Shown here: piece by piece, positions 45,238 through 55,883 of the stretch
How positions within the stretch are numbered: position 1 is the first letter of the stretch
Layout of the letters: every line of letters starts with the position of its first letter
NCBI RefSeq assembly: GCF_001941825.1
Contig: NZ_CP019038.1
Coordinates: 2,480,001 to 2,544,000, forward strand
From: Massilia putida
GTDB lineage: Bacteria; Pseudomonadota; Gammaproteobacteria; Burkholderiales; Burkholderiaceae_D
Direction of reading: 5' to 3'
Length of the DNA: 64,000 bases
Notes under the pieces: model-generated
What the model saw: only the letters and a program-made list of their open reading frames with translations
Told to the model about the DNA's origin: nothing
The model's database searches: none
Program-made: the position numbers and the translations under genes

Positions 45238-45621
45238 GTGCCGAAACATCAGACACCATCGATCACATGGCTGGACGACGCCAGCCCGGACGATTACGAG
45301 GCCGCGGCCCACTACCTGGCCCTGGTCGACACGCAGAAAAACATCGACAAGGCCGTGGCCGACCTGAAGGCCGGCACGATCGTCGAATACAAGGCGACCG
45401 ACCTGCTGCGCGCCGCCCAGCTCACCGTGCCCAAGGCGGACGACCGTCCGACCCGCGAGCAGATCAAGAAGATCGACCGGGGCGAGTCGGTCTCCCCGGT
45501 GCTCCTCGTGCGCGTGCCCGCGCTGAAAAAAGTGATCGTCGCGGATGGGTTCCACCGGATCTGCGCGGCATACCGCAGCGATCCCGACGTCATGCTGCAC
45601 TGTAAGCTGGCCGGCGCCTGA
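45238..45621 (+). CDS. ParB/sulfiredoxin-fold domain protein
   Basis: A 127-residue protein read from a GTG at 45238 with a GGAGA site. The C-terminal half shows a ParB-like nuclease/sulfiredoxin fold: VEYKATDLLRAAQLTVPK, then KIDRGESVSPVLLVRVPALKKVIVADGFHRICAAY, where DGFHR corresponds to the DGHHR/DGxHR motif of that fold. There is no partition HTH, so it is not a chromosome-partition ParB. Its role is unknown. A perfect palindrome lies against its ribosome site. Confidence 0.72.
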   Translation: MPKHQTPSITWLDDASPDDYEAAAHYLALVDTQKNIDKAVADLKAGTIVEYKATDLLRAAQLTVPKADDRPTREQIKKIDRGESVSPVLLVRVPALKKVIVADGFHRICAAYRSDPDVMLHCKLAGA

Positions 45622-45650
45622 ACCGGGCCGGCCAGGACGGCACGCCCGCT

Positions 45651-46148
45651 TCAATCCCCCGGCGGCAAACACCCGTACATGCGCCGCCCTTCCCGCTCGC
45701 CATTCCAGATCTGGTGCACGACGGCACGCCCGTCGGGCTGGCGCGCGAGACAGAACCTGGCCTCGTAACTCGACGCCGCCCGCCCGTCGCCGCCCGGCCG
45801 CGCCTCGATGCGCAGGCTGTAGACCCGCCCCGGAGACAAGGGCGTCGATGCCGTGTGCGGCAGCGATGCCACCCTGCCGCCGTACGGCACGCACATGCCG
45901 AACGCCAGGGGGAAGGTGCGGTCCCTCGGCATCGTCATCTTCCACACCGGGCGCGCGCCCTCCCACACGACGATCGCCTGGAAATCGGGCGTGCCCAGGC
46001 GTTCTTCGCGCGGCGTGATGGTGAAGCACGGCCCGCCGCGCGGGCCTTCGCGCACCTCGGCCTCGCCCACGCGGGCATACGCCGACGGCGCCAGGACCGA
46101 GGCACACAGCAGCAACACGGGAACAGGAACGCGATAGGCAACGGACAT
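45651..46148 (-). CDS. Hypothetical exported protein
   Basis: A 165-residue protein with a signal peptide (VPVPVLLLCASVLAPSAYAR, cleaved near residue 25). The mature protein is rich in Gly/Arg and has conserved-looking blocks FTITPREERLGTPDFQAIVVWEG and GMCVPYGGRVASLP, with several cysteines that could form disulfides. No family recognised. It lies downstream of the HExxH protein on the same strand, 75 bases away. Confidence 0.65.
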   Translation of the reverse strand: MSVAYRVPVPVLLLCASVLAPSAYARVGEAEVREGPRGGPCFTITPREERLGTPDFQAIVVWEGARPVWKMTMPRDRTFPLAFGMCVPYGGRVASLPHTASTPLSPGRVYSLRIEARPGGDGRAASSYEARFCLARQPDGRAVVHQIWNGEREGRRMYGCLPPGD

Positions 46149-46223
46149 GACCGACTCGCAGGGAGTGAGCGCAAGGCGACAGCCTACGACGGCACCGCCG
46201 TCGGATTTTGAGGCGACGCAAGC

Positions 46224-46787
46224 TCAGGCGGAGACGGACGTTACCATCCGTGCCAAGCGGCGTGCACTGCCGCGCGGCAGGTTGTCCGGGTCGCGCGGAT
46301 CGGCGAGGAAGCGGGCCAGCACCTGTTCGTACAAGGCCAGCTGCCCCGCGTAGCGGCGCTGGCGCATGACGCGCGGGTTGCGCATGAATTTCAGTGCGAA
46401 ATAATCGGCGAGCAGATCGCCCTGGGCTTCCATGTTGTAGTCGGCCAGGGTGGCGCCTTCACGCAGTTCGTAGCGGTACGCCAGGCCGATGCGGATGGCG
46501 CCGCGCAGCCGGACCGGGTAACCCAACTGGTGCTGCCACACGTGCACCATCTCGTGCATGAACCAGTGGATCGTGTGCGGGTCGCCCGCCGTGTAATCGG
46601 GCAGGAAGCAGGAGGGATGAAAATAGATGCTGCCGTTGGGCGTCATGGCGCAGTTTTTCGGCTGCACCAGCGGCAGGTAGCGGCGGCCGTGCACGCGTAC
46701 GCGCGCGCAGTCGATGGCGCCGCCGAACAGCAGCGACGCCATGCGCATCTCGCCCGGGGTCAGGCCCCGGAGCAGGCGCCGCCTCAT
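46224..46787 (-). CDS. Putative zinc metallopeptidase-like protein (HExxH)
   Basis: A 187-residue protein with the zinc signature HEMVH (residues 78-82) inside [19 protein letters not shown], and a second acidic block [13 protein letters not shown] that could give the third ligand. There is no signal peptide. Related sequences are sometimes labelled 'Vgr-related', which this length and motif do not by themselves support. It starts 10 bases after the eda stop, so it may be the third gene of the edd-eda transcript. Function is unknown. Confidence 0.7.
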   Translation of the reverse strand: MRRRLLRGLTPGEMRMASLLFGGAIDCARVRVHGRRYLPLVQPKNCAMTPNGSIYFHPSCFLPDYTAGDPHTIHWFMHEMVHVWQHQLGYPVRLRGAIRIGLAYRYELREGATLADYNMEAQGDLLADYFALKFMRNPRVMRQRRYAGQLALYEQVLARFLADPRDPDNLPRGSARRLARMVTSVSA

Positions 46788-46797
46788 CGGATCGGGC

Positions 46798-47445
46798 TCA
46801 GGCGGCCTTCAGCGCGGCGGCCGATTTCGCCAGGTCGGTGATCAGGTCCCAGTCGCCGGCCTTCATCGCGTCGGCCGGGGTCAGCCAGGAGCCGCCCACG
46901 CACGCGACGTTTTTCAGTGCGAGGAATTGCGGCGCCGTCTCGATCGAGATGCCGCCCGTCGGGCAGAAGGTCACGTCCGGCAGCGGACCGCCGATCGCCT
47001 TCAGCATGCCGACACCGCCCGCCGGCACGGCCGGGAACAGTTTCAGCTGCTTGAAGCCGGCTTCGCGCGCGACCATCACTTCGGACGGGGTCATACAGCC
47101 CGGCAGCAGCGGCAGGCCGCTCTTCTTCGCGGCCTCGATCAGCGCAGGCGTGAGGCCCGGCGACACGCCGAACACGGCGCCCGCATCGCGCGACGCGGCG
47201 AATTCTTCCGGCTGGGTCAGGGTGCCGACGCCGACGATCGCGCCTTCCACCTGGGCCATCGCCCGGATCGCTTCCAGGCCGTGCTTGGTGCGCAGCGTGA
47301 CTTCGAGCACGCGGATGCCGCCGGCGACGAGGGCCTTGGCGAGGGGGACCGCATGGTCCGGATCGTCGATCGCGATCACGGGGATCACGACGGCCGATTT
47401 CATGATGTCCAGCAGGGTCATATCGTTACTCATCGTTGTGCTCAC
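46798..47445 (-). CDS. eda: KDPG aldolase (2-dehydro-3-deoxy-phosphogluconate aldolase)
   Basis: A 215-residue class I aldolase: [47 protein letters not shown], and the Schiff-base lysine region FKQLKLFPA, followed by FCPTGGIS. It splits KDPG to pyruvate and glyceraldehyde-3-phosphate, the last Entner-Doudoroff step. The chosen GTG at 47445 overlaps the edd stop (GTGA); an ATG at 47433 is an equally good alternative, giving 211 residues. It is co-transcribed with edd. Confidence 0.96.
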   Translation of the reverse strand: MSTTMSNDMTLLDIMKSAVVIPVIAIDDPDHAVPLAKALVAGGIRVLEVTLRTKHGLEAIRAMAQVEGAIVGVGTLTQPEEFAASRDAGAVFGVSPGLTPALIEAAKKSGLPLLPGCMTPSEVMVAREAGFKQLKLFPAVPAGGVGMLKAIGGPLPDVTFCPTGGISIETAPQFLALKNVACVGGSWLTPADAMKAGDWDLITDLAKSAAALKAA

Positions 47446-49358
47446 TTAGATTTACGAAACAGGAAGTCTTCATCGGAACCCGGCATGATCTCACCGCTGT
47501 CGGTGCCTTCGTGCAGGGGAACGGTCGTGTCGATCGGCGACGGCAGCGGGAAGTGGGCGGCGCCCTCCTCGGCCGCGCTGACGGACTTGCGGAACACGTC
47601 GAACAGCTCGCGACCCATGCCGATGTGGTTGGAGCTCAGGTCGGCCGTCGCCATCTTGCGCGCGGCCCACACGTCTTCCGGCACCAGCGCTTCCAGCGTA
47701 CCCTGCGTGGCGTCGACGCGGATGATGTCGCCGTCGCGCACGAGGCCCAGCGGACCGCCGGCCAGGATTTCCGGCGACACGTGGATCGCGGCCGGCACTT
47801 TACCGGACGCGCCCGACATGCGGCCGTCGGTGACCATCGCGACGTGGAAGCCGCTGTCCTGCAGGTTGGCCAGTGCCGGCGTCAGCGCGTGCAGTTCCGG
47901 CATGCCGTTGGCGCGCGGGCCCTGGAAGCGGATCACGGCGACGAAGTCGCGATTCAGCTTGCCGGCCTTGTAGGCGTGCATGAAATCTTCCTGCGAATCG
48001 AACGTCAGCGCCGGCGCCTCGACGATGTGGTGTTCCTTCTTGACGGCCGAGACCTTCATCACGGCGCGGCCCAGATTGCCCTGCACCAGGATCAGGCCAC
48101 CGTTGTCGCTGAACGGGTTCGACGCTTTGCGCAGCACCGATTCGTCGCCGCTCTGCTCCGGCAGGTCGCGCCAGACGACCTTGTCGCCGTCCAGGAACGG
48201 TTCCTTGCAGTGGTTGCGCAGGCCGCGGCCGAGGATGGTGTTGACGTCGTCGTGCACGAGGCCCGCGTCCAGCAGTTCGCGGATGACGAAGGTCGGGCCG
48301 CCCGCGGCCTGGAAGTAGTTCACGTCGGCGTCGCCGTTCGGGTAGACACGCGTCAGCAGCGGCACGACCTTCGACAGTTCGTCGAAGTCGTTCCAGTCGA
48401 TCACGATGCCGGCCGCGCGCGCGATCGCGACGAGGTGCAGCGTGTGGTTCGTGGAACCGCCCGTCGCGTGCAGCGCGGCGATGGCGTTGACGATGCATTT
48501 TTCGTCGACGATGTGACCGATCGGCATGTACTCGCCGCCCTGCTGCGAGATCTTGACGGCATGCTGGGCCGCGGCGCGGGTCAGCGCCTCGCGCAGCGGC
48601 GTGTCCGGATGGACGAAGGCCGCGCCCGGCAGGTGCAGGCCCATCATCTCCATCAGCATCTGGTTGCTGTTGGCGGTGCCGTAGAACGTGCAGGTGCCGG
48701 CGCTGTGGTAAGCCTTGGCTTCGCCTTCCAGCAGTTCTTCGCGCGTGGCTTCGCCCTTCGCGTAACGCTGGCGCACGGCGGCCTTTTCCTTGTTCGAGAT
48801 ACCGGTCGCCATCGGGCCGCCCGGCACGAAGATGCCCGGGATGTGGCCGAAGTGCAGCGCGCCGATCAGGAGGCCCGGCACGATCTTGTCGCAGATGCCG
48901 AGGTACAGGCTGGCGTCGAACATATTGTGCGACAGCGCGATGGCGGTCGACATGGCGATGGTGTCGCGCGAGAACAGCGACAATTCCATGCCCGGCTGGC
49001 CTTGCGTGACGCCGTCGCACATGGCGGGCACGCCGCCCGCGAACTGGGCCACGGCACCGACTTCACGCACGGCGTCCTTGATGACCTTCGGGTAGGCTTC
49101 GAACGGCTGGTGCGCCGACAGCATGTCGTTGTACGAGGAAACGATGGCGACCGACGGCTGCTTGTACTCGCGCAGCTTGAGCTTGTCGTTGGCCGGGAAG
49201 GCGGCAAACCCGTGTGCCAGGTTCGTACACGCCAGCACGCTGCGCTGCACGCCCTTTACGCGCGCGGCGTCCAGATGCGCCAGATAAGCCTGGCGCGAAG
49301 GCCGGCTACGCTTGATGATCCGGTTGGTGACCTGTTCTACTACGGGGTGCAGCGCCAT
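47442..49358 (-). CDS. edd: Phosphogluconate dehydratase
   Basis: A 638-residue IlvD/Edd dehydratase. Cysteines for the iron-sulfur cluster are visible in [29 protein letters not shown] and [16 protein letters not shown]. It dehydrates 6-phosphogluconate to KDPG. The ATG at 49358 has an AAGGAAC site. eda follows with a four-base overlap. A HexR-type box lies about 30 bases upstream of the start, and pgi diverges across a 350-base gap. Confidence 0.96.
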   Translation of the reverse strand: MALHPVVEQVTNRIIKRSRPSRQAYLAHLDAARVKGVQRSVLACTNLAHGFAAFPANDKLKLREYKQPSVAIVSSYNDMLSAHQPFEAYPKVIKDAVREVGAVAQFAGGVPAMCDGVTQGQPGMELSLFSRDTIAMSTAIALSHNMFDASLYLGICDKIVPGLLIGALHFGHIPGIFVPGGPMATGISNKEKAAVRQRYAKGEATREELLEGEAKAYHSAGTCTFYGTANSNQMLMEMMGLHLPGAAFVHPDTPLREALTRAAAQHAVKISQQGGEYMPIGHIVDEKCIVNAIAALHATGGSTNHTLHLVAIARAAGIVIDWNDFDELSKVVPLLTRVYPNGDADVNYFQAAGGPTFVIRELLDAGLVHDDVNTILGRGLRNHCKEPFLDGDKVVWRDLPEQSGDESVLRKASNPFSDNGGLILVQGNLGRAVMKVSAVKKEHHIVEAPALTFDSQEDFMHAYKAGKLNRDFVAVIRFQGPRANGMPELHALTPALANLQDSGFHVAMVTDGRMSGASGKVPAAIHVSPEILAGGPLGLVRDGDIIRVDATQGTLEALVPEDVWAARKMATADLSSNHIGMGRELFDVFRKSVSAAEEGAAHFPLPSPIDTTVPLHEGTDSGEIMPGSDEDFLFRKSK

Positions 49359-49384
49359 GATCTGTTCCTTGTGAATTAGATTTC

Positions 49385-49399
49385 TGAAATTTTACTACG
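49385..49399 (-). promoter_or_regulatory. HexR-type box ahead of edd
   Basis: On the minus strand this 15-mer reads CGTAGTAAAATTTCA, 12 of 15 matching TGTAGTAAATTTACA, the form seen before zwf. It sits 27-41 bases before the edd start, where bound HexR would block the promoter. Confidence 0.7.
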
Positions 49400-49627
49400 A
49401 AATGCGGATTGACGCTCGTCGTTCGCTCTAAATCGGGGGAGACGAACGCAGCATGTACGCACGCGTCACGGTCACGCGTGGGCACGGGTGCCCACCCTAC
49501 GTTGCGGGTCGGCGCGTTGCGACAGGGTGGGCATGTGGGGCCGGGGGCCCACATGAAACGTGCCCGCGCGCCGAACCACCCGATGCGCATCGCGCCATTG
49601 GCCCCTGTGCGCAACACGACGGATTTG

Positions 49628-49642
49628 TGTAGTGAATTTACG
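49628..49642 (+). promoter_or_regulatory. HexR-type box ahead of pgi
   Basis: TGTAGTGAATTTACG, 13 of 15 matching TGTAGTAAATTTACA, 67 bases before the pgi start. It points to HexR control of the pgi-lactonase genes. Confidence 0.7.
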
Positions 49643-49708
49643 CCTGCTTCCTGTATGATTCGATAACCTGCACAAAATGACATCATACCGTCCATTACGC
49701 CCATCACC

Positions 49709-51349
49709 ATGCGCCAACCATTCCTGACCAGCACCGCCAGTTACCAGGCCCTCCAGACCCACGCCGCCGATGCGAAACAATGGCAGATGCGCGACCTGTT
49801 CGCGCAAGACCCGCAGCGCTTCGAGCGCCTGTCGAGTGAGGCGGCCGGGCTGTTCCTAGACTATTCAAAAAACCGCCTGGACGGGCGCACGCTTGCACTG
49901 CTGGCAAGCCTGGCGCGCGAGCGCGGCGTCGAGCGCCTGCGCGACGCGATGTTCGCCGGCGAGAAGATCAACCTGACGGAAAACCGCGCCGTGCTGCACA
50001 CCGCCCTGCGCGCACCGAAGGACAAGCAGATCACGGTCGACGGCCAGGACATCACGGCCGACGTGCATGCCGTACTCGCACGCATCAGGACGTTCAGCGA
50101 CGCCGTGCGCAACGGCCAGTGGCTGGGCCACACCGGCCGCGAAATCACCGACATCGTCAACATCGGCATCGGCGGTTCCGACCTCGGCCCGAAGATGGTC
50201 TGCCTCGCGCTGCGCCAGTTCGCGCATCCGCGCCTGACCATGCACTTCGTCTCCAACGTCGACGGCCACGACATGGACGCCGCATTGTCGCGCGTGAATC
50301 CGGAAACGACGCTGTTCATCATCGCCTCGAAGACGTTCACGACGGCCGAGACCATGATGAACGCGAACACGGCGCGCAGCTGGTTCCTCAAGCACGCGTC
50401 GGAAGAGGCGCTGGCGAAGCACTTCGTCGCGGTGTCGACCAACGTCGAAGCGATCAAGGCATTCGGCATCGATCCGGACAATATGTTCCCGTTCTGGGAT
50501 TGGGTCGGCGGCCGTTATTCCGTCTGGTCGGCCATCGGCCTGCCGGTCGCGCTGTGCGTCGGCTACGGCTATTTCGCCGACTTCCTCGCGGGCGCGCATG
50601 CGCTCGACGAGCATTTCCGCACCGCGCCCATCGAGCAGAACCTGCCGATGATCCTGGCCCTCGTCGGCTTCTGGAACCGCGAATTCCTGGGCTGCCCGTC
50701 GGTGTCGATCGCGCCCTACCACCAGGACCTGAACCGCTTCCCCGCGTACCTGCAGCAGCTCGACATGGAAAGCAACGGCAAGCGCGTCACGCGCGCCGGC
50801 GACACCATCACGGACTACGCGACCGGCCCCGTGATCTGGGGCGACGTCGGCACGAACGGCCAGCACGCCTATTTCCAGTTGCTGCACCAGGGCACGGACG
50901 TGACGCCGATCGACTTCATCGCCGCGCTGCGTCCGGCGCACGAATTCCAGAACCACCACGCCGCGCTGCTCGCCAACTGCTTCGCGCAGTCGGAAGCCTT
51001 CATGAAGGGCAAGACGGCGGACGAGGTACGCCAGGACCTGGCCGGACAAGACCCGGCCGAGATCGAACGCCTCGTGCCGCACAAGACCTTCCCGGGCAAC
51101 CGTCCGAGCAATACGATCCTGATGGAATACCTGACGCCCGCGACGCTGGGCGCCCTCATCGCGCTGTACGAGCACAAGACGTTCGTGCAGGGCGCGCTGT
51201 GGGACGTGAACAGCTTCGACCAGTGGGGCGTCGAATTGGGCAAGGTGCTGGCCAAGAAGATCGAGGCGGAACTGAACGGCGCATCGCATCCGGAGCAGCA
51301 CGACGGTTCGACCAACGGCCTGATCGCCCGCGCCAAGGCCGCCGTCTGA
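49709..51349 (+). CDS. pgi: Glucose-6-phosphate isomerase
   Basis: A 546-residue PGI with [15 protein letters not shown] and the phosphosugar loop [13 protein letters not shown], plus [21 protein letters not shown]. It interconverts glucose-6-phosphate and fructose-6-phosphate. A lactonase gene follows 10 bases later with GGAGGG, so the two are one operon. A HexR-type box sits upstream. Confidence 0.96.
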   Translation: MRQPFLTSTASYQALQTHAADAKQWQMRDLFAQDPQRFERLSSEAAGLFLDYSKNRLDGRTLALLASLARERGVERLRDAMFAGEKINLTENRAVLHTALRAPKDKQITVDGQDITADVHAVLARIRTFSDAVRNGQWLGHTGREITDIVNIGIGGSDLGPKMVCLALRQFAHPRLTMHFVSNVDGHDMDAALSRVNPETTLFIIASKTFTTAETMMNANTARSWFLKHASEEALAKHFVAVSTNVEAIKAFGIDPDNMFPFWDWVGGRYSVWSAIGLPVALCVGYGYFADFLAGAHALDEHFRTAPIEQNLPMILALVGFWNREFLGCPSVSIAPYHQDLNRFPAYLQQLDMESNGKRVTRAGDTITDYATGPVIWGDVGTNGQHAYFQLLHQGTDVTPIDFIAALRPAHEFQNHHAALLANCFAQSEAFMKGKTADEVRQDLAGQDPAEIERLVPHKTFPGNRPSNTILMEYLTPATLGALIALYEHKTFVQGALWDVNSFDQWGVELGKVLAKKIEAELNGASHPEQHDGSTNGLIARAKAAV

Positions 51350-51359
51350 GGAGGGTTTC

Positions 51360-52256
51360 ATGAAGACCGAAAAATTCACCATCGCGCACGACGAGCCGAT
51401 GCTCGTCGGCGAATCGGCGGTCTGGCATGCGGTCGAATCGGCGCTGTACTGGGTCGACATCGACGGCAAGTCCGTGCACCGCCTGCACCCGTCCAGCGGC
51501 AAGTACTCGCGCTGGAACACGGCAACGGAACCGTCGGCCATCGCGGTCGACCAGGACAACAACCTCGTGCTGGCCACGCGCGCCGGCTTCGTCTACCTGA
51601 ACACGACGACGGGCGAGATCAGCGACATCGCGCCGGCACCGTACGACACGGCGATCGTGCGCTTCAACGACGGCCGCGTCGATCCTGCTGGCCGGTTCTG
51701 GGTCGGCACGATGTACGAGCCGCGCGACCAGCCGAAGGCCGAGATGTACGTGCTGGACAAGGGCCAGCTGCGGCTGGTCTGGTCCGGCGGCATGACGAAC
51801 TCGAACGGCCTGTCGTTCAGCCCGGACGGCAAGACGATGTACCACTCCGACACGACGAGCCACCGCGTCGACGCGTACGACTACGACGTCAAGACGGGCA
51901 CGGCGTCGAACCGCCGCAACCTCGTCACCTTCTCCGACGACAAGAAGGCGGCCGACTACGGCGGCCGTCCGGACGGCGCGGCGGTGGACAGCGAAGGCAA
52001 TTACTGGTCCGCGATGTACGAAGGCGGCCGTATCGTCAAGCTGTCGCCGACGGGCGAGCTGCTGCAGGAAATCGAACTGCCGGTGCGCTGCCCGACGTCG
52101 GTCGCGTTCGGCGGACCGGACCTGCGCACTTTGTTCGTCACCAGCGCCAGCAAGGGCCGCTCGAACGACGAGCTGGCGAAGTATCCGCACAGCGGGAAGG
52201 TGCTCGCATTCGCCGTAGACGTACCCGGTATCGAACAAGCGGAATACCGAGTGTAG
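51360..52256 (+). CDS. SMP-30/gluconolactonase/LRE family lactonase
   Basis: A 298-residue six-bladed beta-propeller of the SMP-30 family. Metal-ligand regions are visible: GESAVWH (E18), GGMTNSNGLSFSPDGKTMYHSDT, and GRPDGAAVDSEGNYW. These enzymes hydrolyse sugar lactones using a divalent metal. It sits between pgi and zwf, exactly where a 6-phosphogluconolactonase would be expected, and no classical pgl gene is present in the window. It may thus serve that step; the sequence cannot separate phosphorylated from free lactone use. Its stop lies inside repeat family 2. Confidence 0.88.
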   Translation: MKTEKFTIAHDEPMLVGESAVWHAVESALYWVDIDGKSVHRLHPSSGKYSRWNTATEPSAIAVDQDNNLVLATRAGFVYLNTTTGEISDIAPAPYDTAIVRFNDGRVDPAGRFWVGTMYEPRDQPKAEMYVLDKGQLRLVWSGGMTNSNGLSFSPDGKTMYHSDTTSHRVDAYDYDVKTGTASNRRNLVTFSDDKKAADYGGRPDGAAVDSEGNYWSAMYEGGRIVKLSPTGELLQEIELPVRCPTSVAFGGPDLRTLFVTSASKGRSNDELAKYPHSGKVLAFAVDVPGIEQAEYRV

Positions 52257-52443
52257 GATGACCGGGGCGCGCAGCCCGGGGCGCGCAGCCGGCTCCGCCG
52301 TCCACGCGTTCATGCGGCGCGTACCTGCCCGAACGCCTGATCCCTCCGACCGCGTGCGCGGCCACCCGGCCGTCGCGTATCGCCGCGTGGACGGCGCCCA
52401 CGACGCGGCCATTCAGGCGCACGTGTGCAGCCGTCCACCCTAC
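52253..52443. repeat. Intergenic repeat family 2, copy B
   Basis: Starts GTAGGATGACCGG, overlapping the lactonase stop codon, and ends GCAGCCGTCCACCCTAC as in copy A (40161-40260). Inner blocks CCGTCCACGCGTTCA and GCGTGGACGGCGC are shared. It is about 90 bases longer than copy A, the extra part being a central GC-rich insertion. Confidence 0.72.
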
Positions 52444-52491
52444 GCGCCATCCATCAAACGGATGTGGCACCATAGCCTTCACACCCTCGTG

Positions 52492-52506
52492 CGTAGTAAA
52501 TTTTCT
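52492..52506 (+). promoter_or_regulatory. HexR-type box 1 ahead of zwf (weak)
   Basis: CGTAGTAAATTTTCT shares the left half and centre of TGTAGTAAATTTACA but has a poor right arm. It lies 32 bases upstream of the perfect box, about three helical turns, so the two could be bound side by side. Confidence 0.55.
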
Positions 52507-52523
52507 TGCACCTTCTATATTCG

Positions 52524-52538
52524 TGTAGTAAATTTACA
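52524..52538 (+). promoter_or_regulatory. HexR-type box 2 ahead of zwf (perfect)
   Basis: TGTAGTAAATTTACA, a full 15-of-15 HexR-type palindrome 25 bases before the zwf start. It overlaps the expected transcription start from the TATATT element, so bound HexR would block initiation. Confidence 0.82.
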
Positions 52539-52562
52539 GTATTTCACTCCTCGACAGACACC

Positions 52563-54032
<1,470 letters not shown>

Positions 54033-54042
54033 GGGAAACGCC

Positions 54043-54897
54043 GTGCTGCTCGATTCGATCCGTACCCAGCTCGACTCGCTGTCGAAGTCCGAACGCAAGG
54101 TGGCGCTCGCCGTGCTGGCCGCGCCCAGCGCCACCGTGAGCCAGAACATCACGGCGCTGGCGCGCAGCGCGCAGGTGTCCGAGCCGACCGTCGTGCGCTT
54201 CTGCCGCACGCTCGGTTACGACGGCTGGCATGAGTTCAAGCTGAAACTCGCGCAAGGCCTCGCGCTCGCGCTGCCCGGCGCGACCGAGCAGCCGGCGCAG
54301 GACGACCTGGCCGCGGACCTCGTCAACAAGATCTGCAGCCGCTCCATCAACACGCTGCTCGACCTGCGCAACAACCTGAAACCGGAGCTGATCCAGAAGG
54401 CGCTCGACATCCTGTCGCGCGCCAACAAGATCGAGTTCTACGGCCAGGGCACGTCCGGTTTCGTCGCGGCCGACGCGCAGCATAAATTCTTCCGTTCGGG
54501 CGTGCCGACCGTCGCTTACACCGACCCGGCGATCCACGCCATCGCGGCCGCGCTGCTGCGCGAAGGCGACGCGCTCGTCGCGATCTCCCAGCGCGGCAAC
54601 AACCCGTCGCTCACGCGCTCCGCGAAACTGGCGCGCCGCGGCGGCGCGGACGTGATCGTGCTGGCGCCGTCCGGCACGCCGCTCGCGGATATGGCAAGCC
54701 TGTTGATTCCCATCGACCTCGTGTTCGCGATCGACCCGTACACGCCGATCTCCGCGCGGCTCGCCTACCTCGTCGTCATCGACGTGCTGGCGGTCGGCCT
54801 CGCGCTGCAGCGCGGTCCGGAATTCCGCAAGAAGATGCAGAACGCGCAGAAGGCCTTGCAGGAGTTCGACCTGCAGTTCGATTCGTTCATCGGATGA
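54043..54897 (+). CDS. hexR: HexR, RpiR-family repressor of hexose metabolism
   Basis: A 284-residue RpiR-family protein: N-terminal HTH (SKSERKVALAVLAAP, VSQNITALARSAQVSEPTVVRFCRTLGYDGWHEFKLKLAQ) and a C-terminal SIS sugar-isomerase-like domain (IEFYGQGTSGFVAADAQHKFFR, ISQRGNNPSLTRSAKLA). In related bacteria HexR represses zwf, edd and others and is released by KDPG. Here boxes of its known type lie before zwf, pgi and edd. The start is a GTG at 54043; the stop overlaps the next gene by four bases (ATGA). Confidence 0.92.
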   Translation: MLLDSIRTQLDSLSKSERKVALAVLAAPSATVSQNITALARSAQVSEPTVVRFCRTLGYDGWHEFKLKLAQGLALALPGATEQPAQDDLAADLVNKICSRSINTLLDLRNNLKPELIQKALDILSRANKIEFYGQGTSGFVAADAQHKFFRSGVPTVAYTDPAIHAIAAALLREGDALVAISQRGNNPSLTRSAKLARRGGADVIVLAPSGTPLADMASLLIPIDLVFAIDPYTPISARLAYLVVIDVLAVGLALQRGPEFRKKMQNAQKALQEFDLQFDSFIG

Positions 54898-55481
54898 CCT
54901 CCCCCGTCTTCTTCGAGGACGCTTCGGAATTCCGCGCCTGGCTCGCGGCCCACGCGCGCGAGGCGCGCGAGCTGCTCGTGGGCTTTCATAAGGTCGGCAC
55001 CGGCAAGCCGTGCATGCGCTGGTCCGACTCGGTCGACCAGGCGCTGTGCTACGGCTGGATCGACGGCGTGCGCAAGGGCGTCGACGACGCCACGTACACC
55101 ATCCGCTTCACGCCGCGCAAGGCCGGCTCGATCTGGAGCGCGGTGAACATCGACAAGGTCGCCAAGCTGCGCGAACAGGGCCTGATGACGCCGGCGGGCG
55201 AAGCGGCCTTCGCCCAGCGCTCGGAAGACCGCTCGCGCGTGTATTCGCACGAGCGCACGACGCCGGCCGAGCTGGCGCCCGAGGACCTCGCCCGCCTCCA
55301 GCGCCACAAGGCCGCGTGGACGTTTTTCGAAGCGTGCCCGCCCGGGGCCCGCAAGCGCATGCTGCATGTCGTGACGAGCGCAAAGAAGCCGGAAACGCGG
55401 GCGGCGCGGCTCGACCGGCTCATCGCGGCGTGCGCCGAAGGGCGCCGGCTCGACGAGTGGCAACCGGCGAAGAACGCCTGA
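54894..55481 (+). CDS. YdeI/OmpD-associated family protein
   Basis: A 195-residue protein with the YdeI-like pattern: VLFEDASEFRAWLAAHA-like start, ELLVGFHKVGTGKPCMRWSDSVDQALCYGWIDGV, and FTPRKAGSIWSAVNIDKVAKL. The group is of unknown function; 'OmpD-associated' is a historical label. It overlaps the hexR stop as ATGA, so the two are translationally coupled, though a functional link is unproven. Confidence 0.87.
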   Translation: MTSPVFFEDASEFRAWLAAHAREARELLVGFHKVGTGKPCMRWSDSVDQALCYGWIDGVRKGVDDATYTIRFTPRKAGSIWSAVNIDKVAKLREQGLMTPAGEAAFAQRSEDRSRVYSHERTTPAELAPEDLARLQRHKAAWTFFEACPPGARKRMLHVVTSAKKPETRAARLDRLIAACAEGRRLDEWQPAKNA

Positions 55482-55613
55482 TACGGCCTTTTCCACCAGC
55501 GGCTGCTGCGCTTCCCATAGAACCTTATGCCATCGAGCGGGCATACACCGGTGAACTTCGTTGTTCGCCGTCGCGCCGCCGTTGGTGCGCGGTAAGCCGA
55601 AGGAGGATTCATC

Positions 55614-55883
55614 ATGCGTACGACAATGGCAGTGACGCTCGCCCTGCTGCTGGGCGGCTGCGCAACCCAGGCGGAGCGGGCCGCGCAACAGCAGCGCGAA
55701 GTGGACGAGATGATCGCGGTGTACGGTCCGGCGTGCGAACGGCTGGGCAATGCGCGCGACTCCGAGCAGTGGCGCTCGTGCATCCTGTCGCTGGACACCC
55801 GGAACGCCTTGCGCTACCGGACCGCGCCGACGACGACCACCTGCTTCGGGCATCGCGGCTTCTTCAACTGCTCGACGTTCTGA
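55614..55883 (+). CDS. Small hypothetical lipoprotein
   Basis: An 89-residue protein with a short lipoprotein signal (MRTTMAVTLALLLGGC, lipobox LGGC, C16). The rest has five more possible cysteine/aromatic positions (YGPACERLG, WRSCILSLD, TTTCFGHRGFFNCSTF) and looks disulfide-bonded. The AAGGAGGATTC site before 55614 is strong. No family is known. It converges with the oxidoreductase gene, with adjacent stops. Confidence 0.72.
   Translation: MRTTMAVTLALLLGGCATQAERAAQQQREVDEMIAVYGPACERLGNARDSEQWRSCILSLDTRNALRYRTAPTTTTCFGHRGFFNCSTF

Larger units (their letters stand above)
49359..49708. other. edd/pgi divergent control region with palindromes
   Basis: About 350 bases between divergent edd and pgi. 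A HexR-like box sits near each gene. The centre holds GC-rich palindromes: GTGGGCAC/GTGCCCAC at 49478-49495, a TGCCCACCCT arm at 49489-49498 that pairs with AGGGTGGGCA at 49524-49533, and CATGTGGG/CCCACATG at 49532-49555. These look like another dispersed repeat rather than regulator sites. Confidence 0.6.
52257..52562. other. Region between lactonase and zwf
   Basis: About 306 bases. The left two-thirds are repeat family 2 copy B. The right 120 bases become AT-rich and hold a TATATT -10-like element at 52516-52521 between two HexR-type boxes, so this is the zwf promoter. Confidence 0.6.
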
